A DNA stretch of 24,949 bases from a virus. The notes beneath the pieces are model-generated. The model was not told where the DNA came from and did no database searches. It saw nothing but the letters and a program-made list of their open reading frames with translations. A program made the position numbers and the translations under genes. This document shows, piece by piece, positions 10,371 to 19,559 of the stretch. Within the stretch, counting starts at the first letter, position 1. Every line of letters starts with the position of its first letter. The stretch covers positions 1 through 24,949 of IMG/VR virus record IMGVR_UViG_3300028197_000150; one strand, given 5' to 3'.

Positions 10371-13300
10371 ATGCCACAGCAGACGAACCTCAACGTAGCA
10401 CCATATTTTGATGACTTTGATGCATCTAATGATTTTCATAAGGTGCTGTTTAAACCTGGATATGCTGTCCAGGCTAGAGAATTAACATCACTTCAATCAA
10501 TTTTGCAAAACCAAATCGAAAGATTTGGTCAGCACTTCTTTAAAGAAGGTGAAAAAGTTATACCTGGAAATACTGGGTATAATAGAATTTACAATTGTGT
10601 TCAGTTAGTAAATACGTTTCAAGGAGTCCCAGTTTCTGCCTACGCTGAACAGTTAGAAGGAACTAAAATAACAGGTTTGACCTCTGGTGTAACAGCATAT
10701 GTTGATTCAGTTCTTCTTCCTGAAGACTCTGAAAGAGGAAATCTTACTCTTTATGTTAACTACCTAAACTCAAGCACCGCAAACAATTCGACTGAAGTAT
10801 TCAGTGATGCTGAAGAACTTGCTTGCAATGAGATAATTTCTTCAGGTCTTTTAGGAAACAGCACAATTAGTGCTGGAGCTCCTTTTGGCGCTAGTATATC
10901 AAATAATGCCGGACAAACTGGGTCTTCATTTCATATTCAAGACGGTATTTACTTTATTAGAGGTAACTTTGTAAATGTTGATAGCGAAACTTTAATTCTT
11001 GATCAGTATGGAACAACTCCAAGTTATAGGGTTGGTCTTTTTGTAAATGAAGAAATAATTACTGCAGATTTAGACCAAACTCTTAACGATAATTCCCAAG
11101 GATTTAATAACTATGCTGCACCCGGTGCAGATAGACTTAAAATTAGCACTTCCCTTCTTAAGAAGTCTCTTGATGATTTAGATGATGGATCTTTTGTTGA
11201 ATTGGGAGTTGTAGTAAACGGAGTTTTACGAACAAAAACTAAAAAAACTGGTCTTGGTGGTGGTGTTGGTTATAGTGATATAAATGATATTCTTGCCAGA
11301 AGAACATTTGCTGAATCTGGAGACTACTACGTAACTCCTTTTGACATTACGATGAAGGATTCCCTGAATGATAACAGGGGAAATAATGGTGTGTATAACT
11401 CGGGTCAATTTACTTATGGTGGATCCGCTCCATCTGATGACCTTGCGTTATATAAAGTTTCTGCTGGTAGAGCGTTTGTTAGAGGTTATGATATTGAAAC
11501 TATTAATTCAACATATCTTGATGTTGATAAACCAAGAACTACAAAACTTATTGAAGATCAATCAATAATTTATAATACAGGACCAACACTTAAACTTGAT
11601 AATGTTAATAGAACACCTTCTGTTGGCATTGGTAGCACATATGTTTTAAGTTTGAGGGATGAAAGAATTGGTCCCAACGTTGATGCTAACGGTGCTCCTG
11701 GAAATGAAATTGGTCTAGCAAGAGTCTTTGATTTTAGAATTGAATCTGGTGCATATGATATTGCAAATGCAAATTTAAATCAGTGGGGAATCTCATTATA
11801 TGATGTTCAATCATTTACTACACTAACATTAAATCAAGCAACTAGTTTATCTGTTCCAACGTTTGTTAAGGGTCAAAGAAGTGGTGCAACTGCATTTATT
11901 CGATCTGCAGTATCTAATAGTAAAACAGTTACATTATATGAAACTAAAGGTGAGTTTATTTCTAATGAACCTCTTTTCTTTGATGGTATCTTAAATGGTA
12001 GAATTTCAATTGCTGCAACTGCTCATGGGATTGGTGATGTAAAGTCTGTATTTGGATCAACAGATGGAATTACCGGTATTCATACATTCAGTGCAGACAC
12101 AATTCAATCTGTATCATTTAATGTTGGTGTTGCAACAATTACTCCAAGAGATCAGGGTGGTATCAGCACAGTTAGAAGTACTAACCCACTTTTCCCTGGA
12201 ACTGCTCTTAAGTTAGGTAGTTTGATTCAATATAGCGATCTTGCTGCAGTTGTTGGTGATGATCAAGATCCCGTACTAGGAAGAGTTGTATCTGTTGGAT
12301 CATCTCATGTCAATTTTGTTGGCGTAACAACGGTGACTGGGATTGCAGGTGGTAAATTACCAAATGTAGTAACTAGTATAACTGATTTAAAAGTATTAAC
12401 AACACCTCTTGATCCATCAACCGATAATTCATTATTTACTTCACTTCCAAAAGAAAATATTGAAAGTTTAAATTTGACTGATGCTATATTAACAATTAGA
12501 AAATCACTAAATGTTAATATTGTAAATAATAAATTATCCAGCGCAATTACCGCTGAAGATAATGAAGTATTTTTACCATTTACTCCTACTAGATATTCTC
12601 TTATTAGAGAAGATGGAACTACTGAAGAGCTAACTGCAGATAAATTTACTATTTCCTCCCCTGGCGGAAAAAGCACTCTCCAGATTAATGGTCTTGGAAG
12701 TAATACTGATGGATCTACTTTAATTGCAACTCTTAGAAAGAGAAAACCAAAGGCAAAGATAAAAGTTAGAAATAGAGTTCAGTCAATTATTGTAGATAAA
12801 TCTAAAAATGTTGGTTCTGGTATTGGAACTACAACTTTAAATGATGGTCTTACATACGGAAATTATCCTTTTGGAACAAGAGTTCAGGATGAAACAATTT
12901 CACTTAACACTCCTGATGTAATTGAGGTTCATGGTATCTTTGAATCTACGGATACATCTACTCCTTCGTCACCTACGCTTACTTTACAATCAATTATAAG
13001 TGCTTCATCTACTATTGAAGAGTTTACTATTGGAGAATCTGTTACAGGACAAGATTCTGGTGCCGTTGCAATTATTTCTGAAAAAACCTCAATTACAGAT
13101 TCAAAAATCTCCGTTCTTTACAAAAATGATATTTTGTTTAGAGAGGGTGAAACTATTATATCATCTGAGACAAATATAAATGCAATTGTAAATGCAGCAG
13201 ACGCATCAAGTTTTGATGTATCTTCTAATTTTATCTTCAATAGTGGACAAGAACAAACATTCTATGATTATGGAGTAATCAAAAGAAAATTTAATTCTTC

Positions 13301-16300
13301 AGAACCAAGTAAAAAAATAAAAGTATACTTTAAGAGTGCTTCGTATGAAAGTACTGATGATGGAGATATTACAACGATAGGGTCATATGACAACTTTGAT
13401 TACTCTAGTGAAATTGGTGTAATTGGTGGTTTTAGAAATTCTGACATTATTGATATTAGACCAAGAGTAAGTTCAATCGCAAGTGTTTCTGAGGGAGATA
13501 GATCTCCTCTCGAATTTTTAGGAAGAGTATTTACCGGATCTGGAGATTCATCTAAAAATATTTTAGCATCAGATGAATCACTATTTGTTGATTTCTCTTA
13601 CTATCAAGGAAGAATTGATAGAATTTTTCTGACAAAAGATGGTAGTTTCCAAGTTAAGTATGGTGTTGCCTCAGATAAACCAGAACCACCTCTTGTGGTT
13701 GATGATGCAATTGAAATTTGTTCAATTACCTTACCTCCCTATCTTTACAATACTGCACAAGCTTCACTAAAATTTAATACTCATAAGAGATATCGTATGC
13801 AGGATATCCACAAACTTGAGAATAGAATTAAAAATCTTGAGTATTATACATCACTCTCGATGCTTGAAATTAACACAGCAAATTTATTCGTCTCTGATGC
13901 TGATGGTTTGAATAGATTTAAGTCTGGTTTCTTTGTTGATAACTTTACTTCATTTAAATCACAAGAAGAAGGTCTTCCAATTAAAAATAGCATCGATGCT
14001 GTGAACAAAGAGTTTAGACCAACTCATTATACTAATTCGGTTGATCTTATCCAAGGACCTGTAGTTAATAATGATACAACTGCAGATCTCAATTTTACCG
14101 CAATTGAGGGTAATAATGTAAGAAAGCAAAATGGCGTAATCACTCTTGATTATGCTGAAGTTGAGTGGTTAAAGCAGTCATTTGCTACAAGAACGGAGAG
14201 TGTAACACCATTCTTGATTAGTTTCTGGAAAGGTTCAATGGAACTTACTCCAGCATCTGACACTTGGATTGATACCGCAAGAATGAAAGCAAAAGTAATT
14301 GATGTAGAGGGTGATTTTTCTTCAACGCTTGAATTACTTGCAAGAACTGAAAATATTGACAGACAAACTGGTATGGCACCAATTGTTTGGAATGCATGGG
14401 AAACTAATTGGACTGGATCAACAATCACTCAAACCACTCAAAGGAGAGAAACCACTAGTGGTTCAGAAGTGAACGATTTTAGTAATAGACGGACAATATT
14501 CACAGCAACTAGATCAGTTATTGAAGATACACTTCAAACATCAGTTCAGACTGGTGTTGAGTCCAGATCTGGAAACAGAACTTTCGTATCAGAACAGTTT
14601 GATAGACAATCTGTTGGTGACAGAAGTGTAAGTAGGGATATTATCCCATTTATGAGATCAAGAAACATTGAGTTCGTTTCTAAAAGAATGAAACCTCTTA
14701 CAAGAATGTATGCATTCTTTGATGGAGAAGATGTTACAAGGTTCTGTGTTCCAAAACTTCTTGAAATTAGTATGGTTTCTGGAACATTTACAGTTGGTGA
14801 AACCATAACTGGAAGAATCAATAGAACCGGTTTAGACCAAGACACAGGTAACACTCAAGCAAACATCACATTTAGAGTTGCACAGTCAAACCATAGAGAG
14901 GGACCATATGATGTTCCTACAGCAACGTTTACAGAGGATCCATACAATAATACACCACTTTCTGGATCATACTCATCCACATCAGAAATTTTGAACGTTG
15001 ACACTTTCTCTCTTTCCGCTGAAGCACAAGGTGAATTTTTTGGATTTGTAGCACCAGGAATGGTTCTCACAGGAAAATCAAGTGGAGCACAAGCAACAAT
15101 CAAAGATGTAAGGTTACTTTCTGATCTTGCTGCTAATTTAACTGGTAGTTTCTTTATTCCAGATCCCAATTCAATAACTTTCCCTGAATTTGAAACCGGA
15201 ACCAAGAGTTTCACCCTAATCAACGATCCTGATAATAATCAAGATCTTTGTAACACAATTGCAGAGGAAGCATTTACTTCTGCAGGAACTCTCGAAACCG
15301 TTCAAGAAAATATACTTTCAATTAGAAATGCAAGAGTAGAACGTAGACAAGAATTCCAAGAAAGAAGTGTATCTCGTGATCTTGGAACTCAGATTGTTAG
15401 TTCTGCAGTTATTAGCAACACAGTTACAGTTCAATCAATTACCGGATGGGGTGATCCTCTAGCACAATCTTTCCAAGTGGAAGATGATACTGGTATTTTC
15501 TTAACTAAATGCGATATCTTCTTTGCATCAAAAGATGACATGAATATTCCTGTTGTCATCCAGTTAAGAACCATGGAGAATGGAGTACCAACTCAAAAAA
15601 TTATTCCTTTCTCTGAGATTGTTATTGGTCCTGAAGATGTATCTACTTCTGCTGACGGGTCGATAGCTACCTCAGTTGAATTTAAAACACCTGTGTATCT
15701 TGAAGGTGGGAATAATGCATATTCTATTTGCCTCTTATCTAACTCCACAAAATATAGTGTTTATATTTCTCGTATTGGTGAAAACGATATTCTTTCCGGT
15801 ACGTTTATTTCTAACCAACCATATCTTGGATCACTGTTTAAATCACAAAACGCATCAACATGGGAACCAAGTCAGTGGGAAGATCTTAAGTTTACTCTTT
15901 ATAGAGCAGACTTTATTGATAGTGGTTCTGTTGAGTTCTATAGTCCTGAACTGACTAAAGGTAACGGAATGATTCCAAGACTGATGCCAGATTCACTTGT
16001 TCTTAACTCTAAGAAAATTAAAGTTGGACTTGGAACTACAACCGGTGATACTGGATATGAAATTGGTAATACATTCTTCCAGTTAGGAACTCAAGCAAGT
16101 GGCGATTTGGTTGGTGTTGCAGCAAAAGCAACTGCAATTTCAGTTTCTAATCCGGGAATTGGATACACTCCTTCTACAGGGTCTAGGTCCTTTAATAGTG
16201 TTAATTTAGTTACTATAAGCGGTAATGGAAGAGGTGCAGTAGCAGATGTGTTCGTAAATGCTGGAGCAATTGGTGTTGCAACAATTACGAACGGTGGTTC

Positions 16301-17915
16301 TGGTTATCAAGTAGGTGATGTAGTTGGAATTTCTACGATTGGTATCGCAACCGTTGGTAGAAATTCAAGACTAACAATTACTGGAATTGGAATGACAAGT
16401 GAACTTATCTTTGAAAATGTTCAGGGTGAGTTTGTGACGGGGATTGGCAACACCTTGATGTATGTAAATAGCGCCGGGATTACTACTCAGTTTAACTTTA
16501 AAGACTCTGTGGGTGTTGGAAATACAATTTCTAACATTATTGTTGATACCGATGGTTTGCATATCAAGGTAAATCATAAAAATCATGGTATGTATTTTAG
16601 TGATAACAGAGTTGCTATTAATGATGTTCAACCTGATATTAAACCAACAAAACTTTCTGCAGAATTCTCCATTGGTTCTACTGGTGAAATTTCTGTTAAT
16701 GCTGGAACTAATTTTGGAACTTTTGAAAATGTTGGTGTTGGAACAACAAATGTTGGATTCTTAAAAATTGGTAATGAGATTATTGAATATACTAATGTAA
16801 CTGGAAACGTTATTGGCGGAACTATCACTAGAGGTAATAATCAATCTAACTACCCAATTGGAACACCTGTATTTAAATATGAACTTGGTGGAGTTAACTT
16901 ACATAGAGTTAACAAAACTCATAACTTAAACGATGTAACAGTGAACAATCCAATTACGTTCGATTCATATAATGTAAAACTTGATATGTCAGAAACCTTT
17001 AATACAGGAACTGGCACTAGTGCAGATGATAGAAGTAATGATGTTGGTCTGCCCAAGTTGTTTATGAATAAAACAAAAAATGCTGGTGGATATGATATTA
17101 GAGCATCTCAAAACATGCCATTTGAAATTCTTACACCAATTATTCAAAATGTAACAGTTCGTGGTACTTCACTTAATGCTGAGGTAAGAACAATATCAAG
17201 TCAAAGTATTAGTGGAAATGAAATTCCATTCATCGATGAAGGATTTACTGATCTCAATATTAACACACCTAATTACTTTGACTCTACAAGAATGATTTCG
17301 TCTAAAGTTAATGAGACTGCAAAACTTGATAACATTCCTGGAAACAAATCTTTGAATATGAGAATGTTCCTTGGAACTGTTGATACAAGAGTAAGTCCAG
17401 TGATTGACTCACAAAGAGTTTCTATTATTACAACATCAAATAGAGTTAATAGTGTAGTTACTAATTATGCAACTGATTCAAGAGTAAATACTATTAGAGA
17501 AGATCCTACAGCATGTCAATACATTTCTAAAGAAATTGTATTGGAAAATCCTGCATCTTCACTTAAGATTCTCGTTTCTGCTCATGTTAATGCACTATCT
17601 GATATTAGAGCACTATACGCCATTAGTGAGAAGGAAGGATTCGATCCTATTTTCCAACTATTCCCTGGTTATGATAATTTAAACACTAGAGGTCAAGTAA
17701 TAGACTCTAGTTTGAGTAATGGTCAATCAGATGCTAAAATCATTAGATCCGATAATTATAACTTTGATAGTTTAAATCTTGATTATAAAGAAATGACATT
17801 TACTATCGATCAATTACCTGCATTTAGATCTTATAGAATTAAACTTCTTCTTACATCTACAAGTCAGGTATATGTCCCTAGAGTCAAGGATCTAAGAGTC
17901 ATAGCACTTGCATAA
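10371..17915 (+). CDS. Giant DUF4815-type baseplate/tail structural protein (2,514 aa)
   Basis: The N terminus (NVAPYFDDFD, then VLFKPGYAVQARELTSLQS and QIERFG) is the signature of the DUF4815 family of phage tail/baseplate proteins. Around residue 1133 begins an alpha-helical stretch, RYRMQDIHKLENRIKNLEYY, likely coiled coil and typical of the family. Further on are MKPLTRMYAFFDGEDVTRFC (about residues 1442-1461), a C-terminal half with GG-x-GY and RG modules (16108-16900), and a terminal YRIKLLLTSTSQ ... RVKDLRVIALA segment recurrent in cyanophage structural proteins. The gene follows gp8 by 6 bases and its stop overlaps the next start (TAATG). It replaces T4 genes 9, 10, 11, 12 and wac in position, so a combined peripheral-baseplate and fibre-attachment role is inferred, not shown. 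No enzymatic motif was seen. It is long even for a tail protein. Confidence 0.85.
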   Translation: MPQQTNLNVAPYFDDFDASNDFHKVLFKPGYAVQARELTSLQSILQNQIERFGQHFFKEGEKVIPGNTGYNRIYNCVQLVNTFQGVPVSAYAEQLEGTKITGLTSGVTAYVDSVLLPEDSERGNLTLYVNYLNSSTANNSTEVFSDAEELACNEIISSGLLGNSTISAGAPFGASISNNAGQTGSSFHIQDGIYFIRGNFVNVDSETLILDQYGTTPSYRVGLFVNEEIITADLDQTLNDNSQGFNNYAAPGADRLKISTSLLKKSLDDLDDGSFVELGVVVNGVLRTKTKKTGLGGGVGYSDINDILARRTFAESGDYYVTPFDITMKDSLNDNRGNNGVYNSGQFTYGGSAPSDDLALYKVSAGRAFVRGYDIETINSTYLDVDKPRTTKLIEDQSIIYNTGPTLKLDNVNRTPSVGIGSTYVLSLRDERIGPNVDANGAPGNEIGLARVFDFRIESGAYDIANANLNQWGISLYDVQSFTTLTLNQATSLSVPTFVKGQRSGATAFIRSAVSNSKTVTLYETKGEFISNEPLFFDGILNGRISIAATAHGIGDVKSVFGSTDGITGIHTFSADTIQSVSFNVGVATITPRDQGGISTVRSTNPLFPGTALKLGSLIQYSDLAAVVGDDQDPVLGRVVSVGSSHVNFVGVTTVTGIAGGKLPNVVTSITDLKVLTTPLDPSTDNSLFTSLPKENIESLNLTDAILTIRKSLNVNIVNNKLSSAITAEDNEVFLPFTPTRYSLIREDGTTEELTADKFTISSPGGKSTLQINGLGSNTDGSTLIATLRKRKPKAKIKVRNRVQSIIVDKSKNVGSGIGTTTLNDGLTYGNYPFGTRVQDETISLNTPDVIEVHGIFESTDTSTPSSPTLTLQSIISASSTIEEFTIGESVTGQDSGAVAIISEKTSITDSKISVLYKNDILFREGETIISSETNINAIVNAADASSFDVSSNFIFNSGQEQTFYDYGVIKRKFNSSEPSKKIKVYFKSASYESTDDGDITTIGSYDNFDYSSEIGVIGGFRNSDIIDIRPRVSSIASVSEGDRSPLEFLGRVFTGSGDSSKNILASDESLFVDFSYYQGRIDRIFLTKDGSFQVKYGVASDKPEPPLVVDDAIEICSITLPPYLYNTAQASLKFNTHKRYRMQDIHKLENRIKNLEYYTSLSMLEINTANLFVSDADGLNRFKSGFFVDNFTSFKSQEEGLPIKNSIDAVNKEFRPTHYTNSVDLIQGPVVNNDTTADLNFTAIEGNNVRKQNGVITLDYAEVEWLKQSFATRTESVTPFLISFWKGSMELTPASDTWIDTARMKAKVIDVEGDFSSTLELLARTENIDRQTGMAPIVWNAWETNWTGSTITQTTQRRETTSGSEVNDFSNRRTIFTATRSVIEDTLQTSVQTGVESRSGNRTFVSEQFDRQSVGDRSVSRDIIPFMRSRNIEFVSKRMKPLTRMYAFFDGEDVTRFCVPKLLEISMVSGTFTVGETITGRINRTGLDQDTGNTQANITFRVAQSNHREGPYDVPTATFTEDPYNNTPLSGSYSSTSEILNVDTFSLSAEAQGEFFGFVAPGMVLTGKSSGAQATIKDVRLLSDLAANLTGSFFIPDPNSITFPEFETGTKSFTLINDPDNNQDLCNTIAEEAFTSAGTLETVQENILSIRNARVERRQEFQERSVSRDLGTQIVSSAVISNTVTVQSITGWGDPLAQSFQVEDDTGIFLTKCDIFFASKDDMNIPVVIQLRTMENGVPTQKIIPFSEIVIGPEDVSTSADGSIATSVEFKTPVYLEGGNNAYSICLLSNSTKYSVYISRIGENDILSGTFISNQPYLGSLFKSQNASTWEPSQWEDLKFTLYRADFIDSGSVEFYSPELTKGNGMIPRLMPDSLVLNSKKIKVGLGTTTGDTGYEIGNTFFQLGTQASGDLVGVAAKATAISVSNPGIGYTPSTGSRSFNSVNLVTISGNGRGAVADVFVNAGAIGVATITNGGSGYQVGDVVGISTIGIATVGRNSRLTITGIGMTSELIFENVQGEFVTGIGNTLMYVNSAGITTQFNFKDSVGVGNTISNIIVDTDGLHIKVNHKNHGMYFSDNRVAINDVQPDIKPTKLSAEFSIGSTGEISVNAGTNFGTFENVGVGTTNVGFLKIGNEIIEYTNVTGNVIGGTITRGNNQSNYPIGTPVFKYELGGVNLHRVNKTHNLNDVTVNNPITFDSYNVKLDMSETFNTGTGTSADDRSNDVGLPKLFMNKTKNAGGYDIRASQNMPFEILTPIIQNVTVRGTSLNAEVRTISSQSISGNEIPFIDEGFTDLNINTPNYFDSTRMISSKVNETAKLDNIPGNKSLNMRMFLGTVDTRVSPVIDSQRVSIITTSNRVNSVVTNYATDSRVNTIREDPTACQYISKEIVLENPASSLKILVSAHVNALSDIRALYAISEKEGFDPIFQLFPGYDNLNTRGQVIDSSLSNGQSDAKIIRSDNYNFDSLNLDYKEMTFTIDQLPAFRSYRIKLLLTSTSQVYVPRVKDLRVIALA

Positions 17916-18142
17916 TGGAAAAATACACAGTTAAGGGTCACTCCGATTTAGCGAGAGACCCTGAAAATGGATCAATTGTTAATGTAAATAAAACTGAATA
18001 TAATCAATATCTTGCGAGACGTGAAGTGAAAAGTGAAAAAAATGAAAAAGTACAGAACATTGAAGATGAACTCACTAACATGAAAGGTGACATTGACGAA
18101 ATTAAATTATTACTTAAGGAGTTATTAAATGGACCCAGATAG
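17915..18142 (+). CDS. Small conserved phage protein with C-terminal coiled coil (75 aa)
   Basis: The start overlaps the stop of the DUF4815-type gene (TAATG at 17913-17917), implying translational coupling. The N-terminal half, KGHSDLARDPENGSIVNVN then EYNQYLARR, looks like a short conserved module that I associate with small proteins of marine T4-like phages. The C-terminal half (about residues 40-72, VQNIEDELTNMKGDIDEIKLL) has heptad spacing and is probably a coiled coil. There is no signal peptide or enzyme motif. Its place among virion genes suggests a small structural or assembly factor, but the function is unknown. The reading frame is supported by coupling on both sides. Confidence 0.75.
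   Translation: MEKYTVKGHSDLARDPENGSIVNVNKTEYNQYLARREVKSEKNEKVQNIEDELTNMKGDIDEIKLLLKELLNGPR
18116..18121 (+). promoter_or_regulatory. Strong Shine-Dalgarno AAGGAG within the upstream gene
   Basis: AAGGAG lies 7 bases before the ATG at 18129, inside the last codons of the 75-aa gene. It is the best ribosome-binding site seen in the window and fixes the start of the overlapping 59-aa gene, which would otherwise be easy to overlook. Confidence 0.7.
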
Positions 18143-18308
18143 CATTGAACTAAGTAATCTATCAAAACAATTTGCTTATACTAAATTAGCATCACAGATA
18201 GATAGTTGTGATGATCGTGAAGAACTAAAAAATATTGCAAAATCTTTTGCGAAATTATATTATAAACAACAAGAAACAATGTCTATAATAGGTATCCCTA
18301 ATGGCTAG
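18129..18308 (+). CDS. Small overlapping phage protein, unknown function (59 aa)
   Basis: ATG at 18129 is preceded by AAGGAG (18116-18121) and the frame runs to TAG at 18306-18308. It overlaps the upstream gene by 14 bases and the downstream gene by 8. The predicted product is charged and largely helical: MDPDSIELSNLSKQFAY at the start, then a SCDDREELKNIAKSFAKLYY segment with amphipathic character. No catalytic motif, signal peptide or membrane span is seen. The good ribosome-binding site, the tight overlap at both ends and the fully open frame in an otherwise gapless operon argue that it is real. It may be a small assembly or regulatory protein; I do not recognise a function. Confidence 0.72.
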   Translation: MDPDSIELSNLSKQFAYTKLASQIDSCDDREELKNIAKSFAKLYYKQQETMSIIGIPNG

Positions 18309-18687
18309 TAATAACATTACTTTTGACCCAGATTCTGGAATTCCCTATGGTGCTAATCTAAGCATCTACACTGGCGGAGACTTTAAAGCAAAATTTAATG
18401 TACTAAACACAGCAAGTTCTGTATTTAATTTAAGTGGTTATTCTGGATCTGCTCAAATAAGAAAGAGCACTTCTATAGGGTCTACGACTATCCCTGCCGC
18501 AACTCTTACAGTTGGAATCACTAGTGCTTTAGGTGGTGTTATGGAAGTTTCTATGGGGTCTACAGACACAAGGAACCTCGCTGAGGGAAGATATATGTAT
18601 GATGTGCTCGTAAGTTCTGGAGCAACTTACTATAATATTGTAAATGGGAATGTGTATGTATATCAGGGTATTTCCTCTGCTCCATAA
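18301..18687 (+). CDS. Small beta-rich virion structural protein (128 aa)
   Basis: The product is Ser/Gly/Thr-rich with alternating hydrophobic residues, suggesting an all-beta (Ig-like) domain: FKAKFNVLNTASSVFNLSGY (about residues 28-47), a middle STDTRNLAEGRYMYDVLVSS (about 87-106) and a final NIVNGNVYVYQG strand pair. The pattern of an N-terminal strand, 'L-x-G-Y-S', then 'L-x-x-G-x-Y-x-Y-x-V' recalls beta-sandwich domains of phage baseplate and fibre proteins, but I cannot assign a family. The start overlaps the 59-aa gene by 8 bases, with an AGGT some 10 bases upstream. Its stop codon lies within a late promoter that serves gp13. A virion or fibre-accessory role is inferred from composition and context. 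Confidence 0.7.
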   Translation: MASNNITFDPDSGIPYGANLSIYTGGDFKAKFNVLNTASSVFNLSGYSGSAQIRKSTSIGSTTIPAATLTVGITSALGGVMEVSMGSTDTRNLAEGRYMYDVLVSSGATYYNIVNGNVYVYQGISSAP

Positions 18688-18690
18688 ATA
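18683..18690 (+). promoter_or_regulatory. Late promoter (CATAAATA) overlapping a stop codon, before gp13
   Basis: CATAAATA matches NATAAATA and contains the TAA stop (18685-18687) of the upstream gene. The gp13 ATG is 20 bases past the octamer, the same spacing (19-20 bases) as at gp8. This similar geometry supports a real promoter for the neck-gene unit. Confidence 0.6.
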
Positions 18691-18709
18691 CTTAAAAAGT
18701 AGTGAATAG

Positions 18710-19555
18710 ATGGCACAACCTGCAAGTAGGACAGATCTCATAAACTATTGTAAAAGACAGTTGGGTGCTCCTGTCTTGGAAATTAATGTCGCTGACGAGC
18801 AAGTTGATGATCTAGTTGATGATGCTCTGCAGTATTTTCATGAAAGACACTTTGATGGTGTAGAATCAACATATTTAAAATATAAAATTACTCAAGCAGA
18901 TATAGATAGAGGTCGCGGAAGAGGTGGTGATAATCCAGTTGGTATTGTAACCACTAGTGCTGAAACAACTATAGCAGGAACTGCAACTACTTTTTCATAT
19001 GAAGAAAATAGCAACTATCTTCAAGTTCCTCCAGCAGTTATAGGCATAAACAAAATTTTTAAATTTGATGGATCTAACACTGTAACTAATAATATGTTCA
19101 GTGTAAAATATCAACTTTTTCTAAATGATATTTACACATTTAGTTCAATGGAGATTCTGACTTATGGAATAACAAAAAGATATCTAGAGGATATTGATTT
19201 TCTTTTAACTACAGAAAAGCAAATAAGATTTAACCAGAGACAAGATAGATTGTATCTTGATCTTGATTGGTCAAGTGTAACAGTTGATGATTATATAATA
19301 ATTGATTGTTATCGTTTATTAGATCCTAATGATTATGGAAGAGTTTATAATGATTCATTCTTAAAACGATACTTAACTGCCTTGATGAAAAGGCAGTGGG
19401 GTCAAAATCTAATTAAATTCCAAGGTGTTAAACTACCAGGTGGAATTGAACTAAACGGGCGTCAAATTTATGATGATGCGGATAAAGATCTTGAAATAAT
19501 TAGAGAGCAAATGTCAAATACTTATGAACTTCCTCCCTTTGACATGATAGGTTGA
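18710..19555 (+). CDS. gp13: Neck protein gp13 (head completion)
   Basis: Gp13 acts with gp14 to close the packaged head and make the neck to which the tail attaches. The N terminus SRTDLINYCKRQLGAPVLEI (residues 6-25) followed by DEQVDDLVDDALQYFHERH is diagnostic of the T4-like gp13 family. The C-terminal part has LTALMKRQWGQNLIKFQGVK, then LPGG and LNGRQIYDDA, all typical. Length 281 residues against 309 in T4, so no insertion is seen here, unlike gp14 and gp15 next door. It starts 20 bases after a late promoter and is followed after 4 bases by gp14, so the two are presumably co-transcribed. High confidence. Confidence 0.93.
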   Translation: MAQPASRTDLINYCKRQLGAPVLEINVADEQVDDLVDDALQYFHERHFDGVESTYLKYKITQADIDRGRGRGGDNPVGIVTTSAETTIAGTATTFSYEENSNYLQVPPAVIGINKIFKFDGSNTVTNNMFSVKYQLFLNDIYTFSSMEILTYGITKRYLEDIDFLLTTEKQIRFNQRQDRLYLDLDWSSVTVDDYIIIDCYRLLDPNDYGRVYNDSFLKRYLTALMKRQWGQNLIKFQGVKLPGGIELNGRQIYDDADKDLEIIREQMSNTYELPPFDMIG

Positions 19556-19559
19556 TATA

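Noticed and set aside
12305-12676. 123-residue minus-strand open frame
   Set aside because: It is antisense within the DUF4815-type gene, with hydrophobic composition from complement codon use and no recognisable domain.
15676-15954. 92-residue plus-strand frame inside the DUF4815-type gene
   Set aside because: It is an out-of-frame shadow of a well-supported gene, without a ribosome-binding site or recognisable sequence.
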